This document shows positions 49,927 to 59,809 of a DNA stretch of 64,000 nucleotides, in pieces. Within the stretch, counting starts at the first letter, position 1, and every line of letters starts with the position of its first letter. A program made the position numbers and the translations under genes. The notes below the pieces were generated by a model. It saw only the letters and a program-made list of their open reading frames with translations. It made no database searches and was not told the DNA's origin. This DNA is from Treponema sp. (GTDB taxonomy: Bacteria > Spirochaetota > Spirochaetia > Treponematales > Treponemataceae): the NCBI GenBank assembly GCA_016294105.1, contig JAEDCN010000005.1, forward strand, positions 1 through 64,000. The letters are read 5' to 3'.

Positions 49927-49995
49927 AAGCCCTCGCTTTTTCTCCTAAATTAAAGTATAATAATGTAACAACTATAAGGATACAGAGCAGTTACC

Positions 49996-50973
49996 ATGTA
50001 TAATGTACGGAAAATAGAAGAAAATATCAATATGCGGGGGGATTTCCAGGGGACTTTTTTGTATGACCAAGAGCTTGCCCCCAGAACCACCTTTAAAGTT
50101 GGAGGTAGGGCCCAGATTTTGGTGGAGCCAGCCTCGGTGGCATCCTTTTTGCTTGTGTTGGAATCCCTAAAATCCTTGGACTTTCCCCATTTAGTTTTAG
50201 GGGGCTGCTCTAATGTAGTGGTTCCCGATGAAGGCATTGACTATCCCATCCTTTCTACCTTGGGATTGAATACTATTTCCCTGTCCTCGGACGGAAGGCT
50301 TTTGCGTTGCGGTGCAGGATGTAGCTGGAAGCAGGTGATTGATTTTTGTCTGGAACATCATCTTGGAGGCTTGGAAAATTTTTCTGGACTACCTGGAAGC
50401 CTTGGTGGGGCGACCTTTATGAATGCTCGCTGTTACGATGCTTCTGTTTCAGATGTGCTGGAACAGGTGGATTTTGGTCAACTGACACAAGATGAGTTTG
50501 GAAAGTGGAGTGCTTCCCTACAAACCTATAAGATGAATCCTGCTGATTGGGACTACAAGGTGTCGCCCTTTCAAAAACAGCTGGTACAATGTCCTGTACT
50601 TGCAGTGACTTTGAAGGTGCAGCCCCTTGATGAAGCTGAAGTTCAGGAAATGGAAAAAAAGGCTCAATCCTTCGTAGCTGATAGACAGCAGAAGGGCCAC
50701 TTTTCTTATCCTTCTGCTGGTAGCGTCTTCAAGAACAATCGGGAATTCGGCAAACCTTCTGGTAAGATTATCGATGAGGCTGGTTTGCGTGGCTTGGAGC
50801 TTGGCGGAGCTCAGGTTGCTCCTTGGCACGGAAATTTCATCATTAACAGGGGGAATGCCAAAGCCAGTGATATTCAGCAGCTGGTGCAGCGGGTTCAGGA
50901 TGAGGTGTGGAAAAAAACTGGTTTTTTCCTTGAGCCTGAGATAATTTTTTTATCGAGGTCTATAAAAACGTGA
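49996..50973 (+). CDS. murB: UDP-N-acetylenolpyruvoylglucosamine reductase
   Basis: 325 aa. FKVGGRAQILVEP and LGGCSNVVVPDEG bind FAD, GLPGSLGGATFMNA is the FAD/substrate loop, and PSAGSVFKN supplies the catalytic serine. It lacks the Tyr loop (type II MurB). It makes UDP-MurNAc. The start is uncertain: ATG 49996 or 50032, neither with a clear ribosome site. Confidence 0.93.
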   Translation: MYNVRKIEENINMRGDFQGTFLYDQELAPRTTFKVGGRAQILVEPASVASFLLVLESLKSLDFPHLVLGGCSNVVVPDEGIDYPILSTLGLNTISLSSDGRLLRCGAGCSWKQVIDFCLEHHLGGLENFSGLPGSLGGATFMNARCYDASVSDVLEQVDFGQLTQDEFGKWSASLQTYKMNPADWDYKVSPFQKQLVQCPVLAVTLKVQPLDEAEVQEMEKKAQSFVADRQQKGHFSYPSAGSVFKNNREFGKPSGKIIDEAGLRGLELGGAQVAPWHGNFIINRGNAKASDIQQLVQRVQDEVWKKTGFFLEPEIIFLSRSIKT

Positions 50974-51068
50974 CAAAGACCGATAATCAATAGGAAAAAC
51001 ATTCCATTTGATTGACAAATGCCAATTTTAGTCTTTATACTGTTAAATAGTAGAATGGGGGGCAGACC

Positions 51069-52253
51069 ATGTTGCAGCTTTCATTGGTAAATTTTAGTAA
51101 GAATTCGTATCTCCTCGTTGAAGGTAAGTCCAACAGTGATAGATTTTATATTATTAGGACAGGATCAGTAACCTGCATTCGTTCTCGGGAGGAAGGTGCC
51201 CATGTTCGGCTTGGGCCAGGTGATTTTGTTGGTGTGGTGCCTTGTATGTCTGGTCTTGTTCAGTACGAAACTGTTATTGCAGAAACCGATGTGGTGGCCA
51301 TTGCTGTCCGTAAGGATCAGTATCCTGAACTGATTCAGAGTAATGCCCCTGTTGCTCTTAAAACTATCCGTACCTTTGCTCTTAAAATGCGTATCATGAA
51401 CGAGCAGCTGACTCAGCTTGCCCTAAAAAATATTTCTGTGGAATCTCCTGAGCAGATGTTCTTTGTAGCCAGCTATTATGATAAGATTGGTTGTTTTGAC
51501 CCTGCTGTTTTTGCATACTATCAATATATCAAAGATTGTCCTGGTGGTCTTAATGTTGAAGTGGCAAAAAAACGTTTTGCTCGTCTTAAAACTCATTCAA
51601 AGGCTGTTTATTTTGAGCCAACTGAGGAGACTATTAGAAACTATCCCAAGGGAACTATGATTTTTTCAGAGTGCCAGAGTGGTCAGGATATGTTCATTAT
51701 TCAGGAAGGTAAGGTAAAGATTACCAAGATCGTAAACAATACGGAGGTAATCCTTGCAGTGCTTAAAAAAGGAGACTTCTTTGGTGAAATGGCCCTCCTT
51801 GCAGATACACCTCGTTCTGCCAGTATTTTGGCCTTTGAGGATTGTCAACTTATGGTGGTAAACCGCAAGAACTTTGAGCAGATGGTAACCTCTCAGCCCC
51901 AGTTTGTCTCCCGATTGACGGTAACACTTTCTGAGCGTTTGTGGAGTATGGAACGACAGTTGAGCAATGCTGCCATTGCGAATCCCGTTCACAAAATGGT
52001 GGATATGCTATCTTTGCAGCTTGAAAAAGAAAAATTTGTTCTTCCCGAAGCAGGAAAGGTACCTCGTCAGTTTGATTTGACTCCATACGATGTAGCGACT
52101 ATGTGTGGTATCCCTTATGTGCAACAGCGGACAGCTGTGGAGGAATTTTTGAAACGGGCTCCTGTTAAACTGGACGATAGGGGTAAGATTTTTGTGCCAG
52201 ATTGCGTGGAAATTGTAAAGGCAGCTATCTTCTACCGCAAGCAGTTATCCTAG
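51069..52253 (+). CDS. Protein with two cyclic-nucleotide-binding domains (Crp-like)
   Basis: 394 aa. cNMP domain 1 spans residues 5-110 (VEGKSNSDRFYIIRTGSV) and domain 2 about 180-290, where GDFFGEMALLADTPRSASI is the phosphate-binding cassette with the R-S pair needed for cyclic nucleotide. The C-terminus (about 300-394) may be a winged helix but is weak. GGGGGG lies 7 nt before the ATG. Domain 1 lacks a good cassette. Role: cyclic-nucleotide-dependent regulator. Confidence 0.75.
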   Translation: MLQLSLVNFSKNSYLLVEGKSNSDRFYIIRTGSVTCIRSREEGAHVRLGPGDFVGVVPCMSGLVQYETVIAETDVVAIAVRKDQYPELIQSNAPVALKTIRTFALKMRIMNEQLTQLALKNISVESPEQMFFVASYYDKIGCFDPAVFAYYQYIKDCPGGLNVEVAKKRFARLKTHSKAVYFEPTEETIRNYPKGTMIFSECQSGQDMFIIQEGKVKITKIVNNTEVILAVLKKGDFFGEMALLADTPRSASILAFEDCQLMVVNRKNFEQMVTSQPQFVSRLTVTLSERLWSMERQLSNAAIANPVHKMVDMLSLQLEKEKFVLPEAGKVPRQFDLTPYDVATMCGIPYVQQRTAVEEFLKRAPVKLDDRGKIFVPDCVEIVKAAIFYRKQLS

Positions 52254-52262
52254 GAGGCATAG

Positions 52263-52814
52263 ATGACTGTTGGAAGCAATTTCTTTTGTCGCAAGCTTTT
52301 CGCCTGCCTTGTGGTGCTGACTTTGGCTTGGACTGTGGCTGCTGCAGATGGAGCCCTGCCTGGCGGCTATGGTTCTGTGGTGCTGGGCATGTCTGTAGAT
52401 ACCGCAAAAAACGCCTTGCAAGAAGATCCTGCCTACGGTTATCGTGGGGATCGGGATGTTTCCCTGCTGCCTGGTGAAAATCGGGTGCTTATTTCTACCA
52501 CTGGAGTACTTTTTTTTGATGAATGCTGGTTCCAGTTTGACAAGGACCGATTGTACATCATCACCTTGAATCTAAATCCGCAGCAGGTGGATTATGCTAG
52601 TGTTTTCAAGTCCCTGTGCAACAAGTATGGGCAGCCTGATAGCCTTTCTCCTAAAAAATCCGAGTGGCGGGATGGTTCCGTTATCATGTCTCTAGAACGT
52701 CCCCTTACCTTGAAATACACTGACGAAAGGGTTTTTCAGGAATTGCAGGAAAGCTCCAACGTGGAGCTGACAAAGGAAGAAAAGACTCGCCAAAGTTTTT
52801 TGGAAAGCCTTTGA
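52263..52814 (+). CDS. Exported protein of unknown function
   Basis: 183 aa. Signal peptide with the likely cleavage after VAAADGA (about residue 30). GGYGSVVLGMSVDTAKNAL at the mature N-terminus resembles small periplasmic domains in which a short helix follows a G-x-G-M motif. Follows the cNMP protein by 9 bp, so it is likely in its operon. Confidence 0.55.
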   Translation: MTVGSNFFCRKLFACLVVLTLAWTVAAADGALPGGYGSVVLGMSVDTAKNALQEDPAYGYRGDRDVSLLPGENRVLISTTGVLFFDECWFQFDKDRLYIITLNLNPQQVDYASVFKSLCNKYGQPDSLSPKKSEWRDGSVIMSLERPLTLKYTDERVFQELQESSNVELTKEEKTRQSFLESL

Positions 52815-52858
52815 TGAAAGAGCCCTGTATACAGGCTCAAAATGGATTATAGCTCGTT

Positions 52859-53326
52859 ATGAAATACCTATTTAGAAAGAATTTTCTGCTGTTTATTGTA
52901 ATTTTGCAGGCTGCCCTTGTTTCCTGTAAGGACGGTTCCCGGCTCCCCACCATGGAGCTGATGATTCAGCGTGGTGATGGAAGTGAAGTAGCGGTGGTGG
53001 CAGAAATTGCTGATACCCAGGAGACACGAAACCGGGGTTTTATGGAACGGGAGCAGATTCCCGATGGTACTGGAATGCTTTTTGTCTTTGAGCGTGACCA
53101 AATCTTAAGCTTCTGGATGAAAAACACTCCCCATCCCCTGTCCATTGCCTACATTGATTCAACAGGAAAGATTCGTGACATCTACCACATGACTCCCTTC
53201 AGCATGGCCAACTGGACCAGTACTGTTTCGGTGCGGTATGCACTGGAGGTTCCCCAGGGCTGGTTTGAAAAGGAAAGCATTACCGTGGGGGATAAGGTCG
53301 TTATTCCCGGCAAAACGGACAAATAA
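52859..53326 (+). CDS. DUF192-family lipoprotein
   Basis: 155 aa. Signal peptide ends ALVSC (lipobox). The DUF192 fold is clear: ADTQETRNRGFMEREQIPDGTGMLFVF and FWMKNTPHPLSIAYID. Function unknown; the family is widespread in envelopes. A weak -10 (GATTAT) ends 8 nt before the ATG. Confidence 0.78.
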   Translation: MKYLFRKNFLLFIVILQAALVSCKDGSRLPTMELMIQRGDGSEVAVVAEIADTQETRNRGFMEREQIPDGTGMLFVFERDQILSFWMKNTPHPLSIAYIDSTGKIRDIYHMTPFSMANWTSTVSVRYALEVPQGWFEKESITVGDKVVIPGKTDK

Positions 53327-53329
53327 AAA

Positions 53330-53367
53330 AGCACCTAGAACCAAGCCCAAGAGCCAGTTTTAGGTGC
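53330..53367 (-). terminator. Bidirectional terminator
   Basis: AGCACCTAGAA/TTTTAGGTGCT stem; on the minus strand it is followed by a T run and serves the TPR gene. Confidence 0.7.
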
Positions 53368-53392
53368 TGGTGTCATCAATTCCAAGTCAATC

Positions 53393-54523
53393 TTATTCTA
53401 GGTCTTCTAGCATTTGCAGGGCGATTTTATCCTGTGCATCGAATTCCAGCACTGACAAAAAGAATTTTCTTGCTTCCTGGGGATTTCCCTGCTTTAAGGC
53501 AAGGTAGCCCAAGTTAGACATATATTTTGTATTTTCAGGCTCCAAGGAAAGGGCCTGCACCAAGCATTTCTTGCTTTCGGCATATTCTCCCAGCTCCATG
53601 TAACAAATGGCAAGCTCGTTCAAGGTATCCGGCTCCGTGCTTCCGCACTCAATGGATTGCAGGAAAGCATCCCGTGCCTCTTCCCACCGCTGAAGCCGAC
53701 GCAGTCCCCATCCCAGCATGAACCAAGCGTTCCAGACACGTGGATTTTTTTCTAGGAACTTTCTGATTTCCTCCAGTCCCTTTTCTTCCTGCTCGGAAAG
53801 AATAAAGTCGTAGGCTGCCTTGAATTGCTCATCCTCAAGATTTCTGTTATTGATATCCATGACAATTTCTTGGGCACGTTGCCGCTTGTACTTGCCGTTT
53901 TCTCCCAATTCTTCATCACTGATGTCGCAGGTGAGGGCAAGGTAGGTTTCAAAGCATTCCTTTCCCCTGGTAAAATTCCTTTGCTTGAGAAAGAAAAATC
54001 CTGCGTTAAAAAATGCCTCTGGAGGGGCATTGTCGTCTTCCATTACCTGAGCATAGAATTTGCCTGCACAATCGTCATAGGCATCAGCATCCTCGGTAAG
54101 GCCAGACTGACGGTAGGAATCGGCTCGCTGGTCAAAGAAGATTGCAGTGTTCAGGGTAATCACCATGTCCTTTGGGTCAAGACCCCGCAGGGCACTAAAG
54201 ATTTCTTCTGCTATGTCAAAATCCTCATTTCGTGACTTTAGAATGGCTGCTTCTGTCAGCTCCTGCTTGATATTAGGCTTTGCCTCCAGCAACAACTTTC
54301 GGTAATCCTCCAAATGCTGATTGTGCTGGTCGTAGGCCAACACCACCAGAATACCTGCAAAAATCATTTCTGGGGTAAGCTGGGAAAGATCAAAATCACC
54401 ATTGTCTGGCTTTTGAACCGGAAGGGGAATATTTGCCTTGATTTGCAGATTGTAGGCTGACAAATCCATTCCTTCTGGCAAATTCAAAAAAAGAAGGTTG
54501 TCTAAAGGACTTGATGCGTTCAT
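53393..54523 (-). CDS. Tetratricopeptide-repeat protein
   Basis: 376 aa, soluble. At least seven TPR-like units, clearest at the C-terminus: VWNAWFMLGWGLRRLQRWEEARDAFL, then DTLNELAICYMELGEYAESKKCL and EPENTKYMSNLGYLALKQGN (quoted in part). A protein-interaction scaffold, partner unknown. AGGA lies before the ATG. Lies next to the PilZ gene on the same strand. Confidence 0.8.
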   Translation of the reverse strand: MNASSPLDNLLFLNLPEGMDLSAYNLQIKANIPLPVQKPDNGDFDLSQLTPEMIFAGILVVLAYDQHNQHLEDYRKLLLEAKPNIKQELTEAAILKSRNEDFDIAEEIFSALRGLDPKDMVITLNTAIFFDQRADSYRQSGLTEDADAYDDCAGKFYAQVMEDDNAPPEAFFNAGFFFLKQRNFTRGKECFETYLALTCDISDEELGENGKYKRQRAQEIVMDINNRNLEDEQFKAAYDFILSEQEEKGLEEIRKFLEKNPRVWNAWFMLGWGLRRLQRWEEARDAFLQSIECGSTEPDTLNELAICYMELGEYAESKKCLVQALSLEPENTKYMSNLGYLALKQGNPQEARKFFLSVLEFDAQDKIALQMLEDLE

Positions 54524-54565
54524 GAGTATATCCTAATATAGTTTAGCTATAATCGACGGACTGTA

Positions 54566-55555
54566 TTAAAAAACCGGCAGGTCGTCGTCTTCTACCGTTA
54601 CCTCTTCTTCCTGGATATTCATGCGAGCTGACAGGGGAACCATGGGCTTTGACTGGGCCTGTTGGTTAGCATTCTGGCTGCTTCCGTTACCAATTCCACG
54701 GGGTGTAGCAGATACTGCAGAAGCGGTAACTGGAGCGGAATGGTAGGTAGACAGCTGGGACTTGCGCATACCTGTCAGATAGTTGTTGATGTGCAGCTTG
54801 TAGGTAATGGGAATCTTGGTAGCATCGTACTGAAGGCAGACAATGATAATATCCTTTCTTCCTTGAGCCATATCTGTTTTGACAATGCTGGCAGGAAGGG
54901 AAATAACCTCATGAGGATCATAGAATTCCAAACGGAGAACGGCATTCTTGTTGTTCAAGAACTGAGCCACTCCCAAAAGGAGAATCTTTGCTCCAGAGAA
55001 GGAGATATCCCGAACGATACAGTGACGAGGAACGTTATCGATGAAAATAACTGCGTCGGCCTTTGCCAGACTCAACTTGCGAAGAGATTCTTCCGTAATG
55101 GGAATACGTTCATCCCGTCTTCGCAAGGCATTAGTATTGGCTTCCAGCAGACGTCCAATGAGTTCAATTAAATCGTCAGGTGGACGCTGGATGTAGGTGA
55201 GATTTACAATGGCTAAGTCGGAAGACTCCATGTATGGCACAATTTCTTGGACTCGAGCACTGACAAAGAAGCTAATGGGCTGCTTTTCACCCTGGGAAAA
55301 ACAAAAACGGAGGTTTACCGTTCCCTTTTCCTTGGACAAGCGAGCATAAGCACCACCCTTGGAACCGATGATAATCTTGGCTCCTAAAAAAGAGGTGGAG
55401 TTAATTATACAAGGCCATTGAGAATCAGTACACTTTACATATACCTGACGTGGATCCATGTGGAGGGTCTTGATAACTTCCTTTGAAAAAATTACCTCTG
55501 TGTCTCGGTACAATTCATAATATCTTGTTAATTGCTGAGATGTTACAATACCCAT
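54566..55555 (-). CDS. PilZ-domain c-di-GMP receptor (PlzA-like)
   Basis: 329 aa. An N-terminal PilZ-like domain (residues 1-140) is followed by a canonical PilZ: RRRDERIPI supplies the RxxxR and DISFSGAK the DxSxxG c-di-GMP contacts (about 143-190). The tail is disordered and Q/N-rich. This matches the two-domain spirochaetal PlzA, which links c-di-GMP to motility and host adaptation. TATCAT ends 6 nt before the ATG: leaderless. Confidence 0.82.
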   Translation of the reverse strand: MGIVTSQQLTRYYELYRDTEVIFSKEVIKTLHMDPRQVYVKCTDSQWPCIINSTSFLGAKIIIGSKGGAYARLSKEKGTVNLRFCFSQGEKQPISFFVSARVQEIVPYMESSDLAIVNLTYIQRPPDDLIELIGRLLEANTNALRRRDERIPITEESLRKLSLAKADAVIFIDNVPRHCIVRDISFSGAKILLLGVAQFLNNKNAVLRLEFYDPHEVISLPASIVKTDMAQGRKDIIIVCLQYDATKIPITYKLHINNYLTGMRKSQLSTYHSAPVTASAVSATPRGIGNGSSQNANQQAQSKPMVPLSARMNIQEEEVTVEDDDLPVF

Positions 55556-55597
55556 ACGTCAATGATAGTCCATTATCCTTGATTGGTCAATCAATAT

Positions 55598-56533
55598 TTA
55601 TTGAAAGATTGAGGCAAATGCCAAAATATTTGCTCCCTTTCGATGGTATTTTCCTGTAATGGTTTTTCCTGCCACAGAAAGAGATGCTGAACCTCCGCCG
55701 TCCATTTGAAGTGCGTCCCAGGCTCCTGCCGCTTGGAGAATCAGGGCTGATTCTTCGTAGGAAAGACCAGTACTTTCTTTTTTGTTTTCTCCTTCTGCAT
55801 ATAATATAAAGAGATAACGTTTATCCTTCGAAACTCCTATGGCAGTGCGGGAATCAAGGCTACAGGCTGGCATCCGTTGAATCTCACCTTCCTTCAGTAT
55901 GGTGAAAAAGCCACCGAGAGCCAGTTCTGTTTGTGGTGGATACTGGGTTTGGTCGGAAATGATTGATGGAATCCACAGTTGACTCTGTTTTTCAAAGCAC
56001 AGAGCGCTGTACCGTGAAATGCCTGGTGAGATGAGGTGTCCTTGATTGATAAAAAGTCCTACGATGCTCCGCTGGGGAAGGAGCTGGGTGAAGGGGGCCT
56101 TGAAGGGATTTGCGTTTACCGCCAGAGTGGCTCCAGTGTCTTTCAAAAATTGCCAAGTGGTTTTTCCTGCAAAGCTGTCCTTTCCTTCTAACTGTTCTGA
56201 AGTGGGGTAGACAAGAATCTGGAGTACAGGATTGTGTAAATCGATGGACACAAGATGCCACCGCAGAGGAAATTGGCTTGAGCTAAAGCTGGTGTATACA
56301 ATTCCTTGGGCAATATGCTCCCAGCCGCTGGTAACAGAAGTAGTCTCGTCCTTCCAGTTTGGAGGATAAAAATCTATGCCCTGACGGATGTGTGTTTCTT
56401 GGTTGCATTCTAGGTAGCTAGAGTCTTTTGGTGAACTGGTACAGGAAAAAAGGGTAAAGAGGAGGGAAAGACTGGCTAAAAAAAGGAAAGGCCGCTTGGT
56501 ATTCCAAACGGCCGTTACAATCTTAGTAAGCAT
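55598..56533 (-). CDS. Phosphodiester glycosidase (NAGPA/DUF2233) lipoprotein
   Basis: 311 aa. Signal peptide ends LFTLFSC. The family motifs [23 protein letters not shown] and [14 protein letters not shown] are present. Enzymes of this family remove GlcNAc-1-phosphodiester caps or act on exopolysaccharide. It overlaps the rpsU 3' end by 11 bp, an unusual operon partner. Confidence 0.8.
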   Translation of the reverse strand: MLTKIVTAVWNTKRPFLFLASLSLLFTLFSCTSSPKDSSYLECNQETHIRQGIDFYPPNWKDETTSVTSGWEHIAQGIVYTSFSSSQFPLRWHLVSIDLHNPVLQILVYPTSEQLEGKDSFAGKTTWQFLKDTGATLAVNANPFKAPFTQLLPQRSIVGLFINQGHLISPGISRYSALCFEKQSQLWIPSIISDQTQYPPQTELALGGFFTILKEGEIQRMPACSLDSRTAIGVSKDKRYLFILYAEGENKKESTGLSYEESALILQAAGAWDALQMDGGGSASLSVAGKTITGKYHRKGANILAFASIFQ

Positions 56534-56738
56534 TTCTGCTTCCGCCAGAAGTCTTACGGTTTTTCTTCATCAACTTCCGCTGCAGAGTCTTATTCTTGCG
56601 GTTCTTGATGGTGGAAGGCTTTTCAAAGTATTCCCGCTTCTTGTATTCACGGATAATACCTTCCTTTTCTACCAGACGCTTGAAGCGCTTGATTGCTTTT
56701 TCCAGGTTCTCGGAATCATCAACTGTAATATGTGCCAT
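56523..56738 (-). CDS. rpsU: Ribosomal protein bS21
   Basis: 71 aa, basic. [36 protein letters not shown] (quoted in part) is the bS21 signature. It is a small-subunit protein that helps mRNA selection. GGAGG lies before the ATG, a good ribosome site for a gene in this genome. Confidence 0.95.
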   Translation of the reverse strand: MAHITVDDSENLEKAIKRFKRLVEKEGIIREYKKREYFEKPSTIKNRKNKTLQRKLMKKNRKTSGGSRNAY

Positions 56739-56891
56739 TTATACTCACCTCCCTTCGGAAACTAACCGCTAGTGTTTCGCCATTATGGCAGAATCAGTTA
56801 AAGATGTCAACTCGTTTGCAAGAAATGTCTACTTTACAAAGTTTTTTTTCAAGTGTATAATCCAGCACAACTCTTTTTAAGTAGGAAATGT

Positions 56892-57929
56892 ATGTCTCAA
56901 CTTGCAATCCCCAAGAACTATAAACCCTTGCTGTCTGTCCGAGAGACAGAGCATGCTATTGTCATGATAAAAGACTTCTTTCAACTGGCCTTGTCCACAG
57001 AGCTGAATCTTACCCGTGTTACTGCCCCCCTGTTTGTTCCCAAGGGAACTGGTCTTAACGACGACCTGAACGGAGTGGAGCGGGCGGTGACCTTTCCTGT
57101 AAAGGATATGGGGGATTCTCCCATGGAGATTGTTCATTCCCTGGCCAAGTGGAAGCGGGTAAAGGTTACAGACTTGAACCTGCCTGCAGGCTTTGGTATT
57201 TATACCGACATGAACGCCATCAGAAGTGACGAGGAGCTGGACAATACCCATTCATTGTATGTGGACCAATGGGACTGGGAGTTGTCGATAAAGGATGAAG
57301 ATAGAACTATTTATTTGCTGCGGGACGTGGTAAAGCGAATTTACCGCTGCATGAAGCGAACTGAATTCTTCATTTATGATCGATACGACTGCATCAAGCC
57401 CATTTTGCCTGATGAAATTACCTTTATCTTTGCAGAGGATTTGCAGAAATCTTATCCTGGCCTTACCTCCAAGGAGCGGGAAAATCTTGTGGCAGAAAAA
57501 TACGGTGCTGTATTCATTATTGGTATTGGTGCTCCCCTGGCAGATGGTAGACCTCACGACGGACGTGCCCCTGACTACGATGACTGGATTACGGAAACAG
57601 GAGATGGCCACCGTGGTTTGAACGGTGACCTTATTGTGTGGAACCCTGTGCTCAAGTGTGCTTTTGAGCTTTCTTCTATGGGAATCCGCGTGTCTCCAGA
57701 GTCCTTGATGGCTCAGTTGGAGGCTCGCGACTGCATGGACAGAAAGGAGTTGTACTTCCACTCCCGTCTTTTGAATGGTGAGTTAAAGCCCACCATGGGT
57801 GGTGGTATTGGCCAGTCCCGATTGTGTATGTATTTTTTGAGAAAGGCTCATATTGGAGAGACACAGGTAAGCGTATGGCCAGAATCCATGCGTAAGCAAT
57901 GTGCCGACTCTGGAATAGCCTTGTTGTAG
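56892..57929 (+). CDS. asnA: Aspartate-ammonia ligase
   Basis: 345 aa, class II synthetase-like. KGTGLNDDLNGVERAVTFPV, SLYVDQWDWE and GGGIGQSRLCMYFLRKAHIGE are typical AsnA. Makes asparagine from aspartate, ammonia and ATP. Start at ATG 56892 (TAGGA 6 nt upstream). Confidence 0.93.
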   Translation: MSQLAIPKNYKPLLSVRETEHAIVMIKDFFQLALSTELNLTRVTAPLFVPKGTGLNDDLNGVERAVTFPVKDMGDSPMEIVHSLAKWKRVKVTDLNLPAGFGIYTDMNAIRSDEELDNTHSLYVDQWDWELSIKDEDRTIYLLRDVVKRIYRCMKRTEFFIYDRYDCIKPILPDEITFIFAEDLQKSYPGLTSKERENLVAEKYGAVFIIGIGAPLADGRPHDGRAPDYDDWITETGDGHRGLNGDLIVWNPVLKCAFELSSMGIRVSPESLMAQLEARDCMDRKELYFHSRLLNGELKPTMGGGIGQSRLCMYFLRKAHIGETQVSVWPESMRKQCADSGIALL

Positions 57930-57935
57930 GATATA

Positions 57936-58955
57936 ATGGAAGCTGAGAAGGAATACCGTTTTAATGCCTCCCAGCTGGAGGAGGGATTGGCTTCCTTGGT
58001 GGAACTGGGAATTACACGACTTATTGTGGCGGAGGAGGCTATCACTGGAAGCAAGGATAGCCTCCTGCGGTTTGTTTGCCGAGCCCAGGAAGAAGCCCCT
58101 GATATTTTCTACAAATTCTATCTGAATTCCTCCGTTATAGATGGGCAGGTATGCCAAGAGTTATCTCAGCTCTATTGTTCCCTTCAGTTGCCTTTGACTG
58201 CTGCTGATGTGGCTGGAAAAAAGGCCTTTAGTCGAAAAATTGATTTCTTGAACAGAAGCGGCCTTGTGTTTGGCTTTGACTTGGATTTTGCCCAAGAGGA
58301 GGGGGATTCGGCTCGGCTTTTCCGTGACCGCTTGAATTTTGCTCTTTCTCTGTATCCCAATCACCTTGATTTTAGCTGCCTTGAGCAGGAACTTCCCCAG
58401 CCCACAAAAACATTTTCCTCAAAGGACATCGGTTTAGCTGCAGACAAGGCCTATGCCTGTGGTCTGTTTTATTCTGCGGGGCGGGCGGTACCTTGGTTTT
58501 TAAGTGTGCTGAAACCCCTGCGTATTAGTCCCGACAGCTTTTTTGCTGACTTTGCTGAGTGGCTCCATTGTAACAATCTGGGACGGCTGTCTGGTGCAAA
58601 AATTGGGGCAAAGACAGAGACAGGAATTGGTGATGCCATGTATCAGCTTTCCCACCAAGAGATTGAGCAGATGCAGCTTTTGTTCCTACAGTTAAAGTAC
58701 CAGGAAAAGGGCCTTGAATACCTTTTGCCGGTGGTGCAGGAGTTGGTGCGGTTCAATGGAGCCTTTGCTCGACTGGTGGGTGAGGATCAGGAGTCGGAGC
58801 TGGAGTTGGCCTTTCATCCAGAGGATTTAAGCTCTCCTTATTCCCAGGATGTACAGGCCTTTGCAGAGAATGTATGCATGGAGCAGTGCCGGGTGCGGTT
58901 GTGCTGGATGCAGGATAAGGAAGGAAACAATTTCCCGGACTGGCAGTTTATCTAG
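57936..58955 (+). CDS. Conserved hypothetical protein downstream of asnA
   Basis: 339 aa, soluble, no membrane segments. Acidic, helical with scattered strands; the layout (LGITRLIVAEEAI; FYKFYLNSSVIDG; FGFDLDFAQEEGD; NHLDFSC) resembles a TIM-barrel without known catalytic motifs. AGGA near the ATG; 6 bp after asnA, so in the same operon. Function not recognised. Confidence 0.55.
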   Translation: MEAEKEYRFNASQLEEGLASLVELGITRLIVAEEAITGSKDSLLRFVCRAQEEAPDIFYKFYLNSSVIDGQVCQELSQLYCSLQLPLTAADVAGKKAFSRKIDFLNRSGLVFGFDLDFAQEEGDSARLFRDRLNFALSLYPNHLDFSCLEQELPQPTKTFSSKDIGLAADKAYACGLFYSAGRAVPWFLSVLKPLRISPDSFFADFAEWLHCNNLGRLSGAKIGAKTETGIGDAMYQLSHQEIEQMQLLFLQLKYQEKGLEYLLPVVQELVRFNGAFARLVGEDQESELELAFHPEDLSSPYSQDVQAFAENVCMEQCRVRLCWMQDKEGNNFPDWQFI

Positions 58956-59005
58956 TGAAAATCTGGTTCAGAAGTAAATAAATTCAGCTCATGGCTTTAT
59001 AAGAA

Positions 59006-59019
59006 GTTAAAAATTTAAC
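59006..59019. promoter_or_regulatory. Dyad upstream of the grpE promoter
   Basis: GTTAAA-AA-TTTAAC palindrome, about 30 bp before a TTGACG-17-GTATCT promoter. No CIRCE element (TTAGCACTC dyad) is present before grpE, so heat-shock control by HrcA is not evident here. Confidence 0.35.
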
Positions 59020-59133
59020 TGGAAGTTGTTGACGATTGAATAGTGCAGATAGTATCTTTTAGACAGAAACTTATAAATGGTATAAATCAAAAAGCTAAGG
59101 AAAAATAGATTTATGCTGTTAGGAAGACGAGGT

Positions 59134-59778
59134 ATGAAGAAACAGGAACATCAGGAAGATCAGGATCAGCAGAAAATGTCCCAGACAGATTCCCCAGTGG
59201 AAGGAGAGGACGTTGCAACCACAGACACTGGTGAAGAAGGTGCTGGCACACAAGAAGATCCACTCCAGAAGTTGGAGCAGGAAAAGGTTGCCTTGGAGGA
59301 AAAGAACAAGGAGCTCCACAACCAGTATCTTATGGCCATGGCAGACTTTGACAATTATCGTAAGCGAATGATCAAGGAAAAGCAGGAAGCTTTTGACTAT
59401 GCCAATGCCAACCTCTTGTCTGACCTGTTGGAAAGCATTGACAACTTTGACCGTGCTTTAGATGCAGCAGCCACTGCCACTGAGGTTTCCAGTGTAGTGG
59501 ATGGGGTGAAGATGATTAGAAACCAGCTGGTGTCCATGCTGGAAAACAAATACAATCTGGCCGGATACGGAGAAAAGGGAGATGCCTTTGACTCCAATAT
59601 CCACGAGGCTATTGGAAGCATGGCAGCACCAGTTGCCGAACCAGTATGTTCGGAAGTATATTTAAAGGGATACAAGCTGAAGGATAGAATTATCCGTTAT
59701 GCAAAGGTTATGGTTCAGATGCCTGACGGTAGTGTAGCTGCTGAGGATGGTAAGAAAACTGAGCCTGCCGACGAATAA
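59134..59778 (+). CDS. grpE: Nucleotide exchange factor GrpE
   Basis: 214 aa. Acidic N-terminal region and a long helix (LQKLEQEKVALEEKNKELHN) followed by ADFDNYRKRMIKEKQEAFDYAN and the beta domain with GDAFDSNIHEAI. Releases ADP from DnaK. Start uncertain: ATG 59134 has AGGAAG at 8 nt, while ATG 59113 (7 residues longer) has AAGGA. Confidence 0.92.
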   Translation: MKKQEHQEDQDQQKMSQTDSPVEGEDVATTDTGEEGAGTQEDPLQKLEQEKVALEEKNKELHNQYLMAMADFDNYRKRMIKEKQEAFDYANANLLSDLLESIDNFDRALDAAATATEVSSVVDGVKMIRNQLVSMLENKYNLAGYGEKGDAFDSNIHEAIGSMAAPVAEPVCSEVYLKGYKLKDRIIRYAKVMVQMPDGSVAAEDGKKTEPADE

Positions 59779-59809
59779 AGATTTTTAGAGAATTAGAGGA
59801 GATACGAAT

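Noticed and set aside
58956..59133. CIRCE heat-shock operator before grpE
   Set aside because: No TTAGCACTC-type inverted repeat; only a short GTTAAA/TTTAAC dyad is present.
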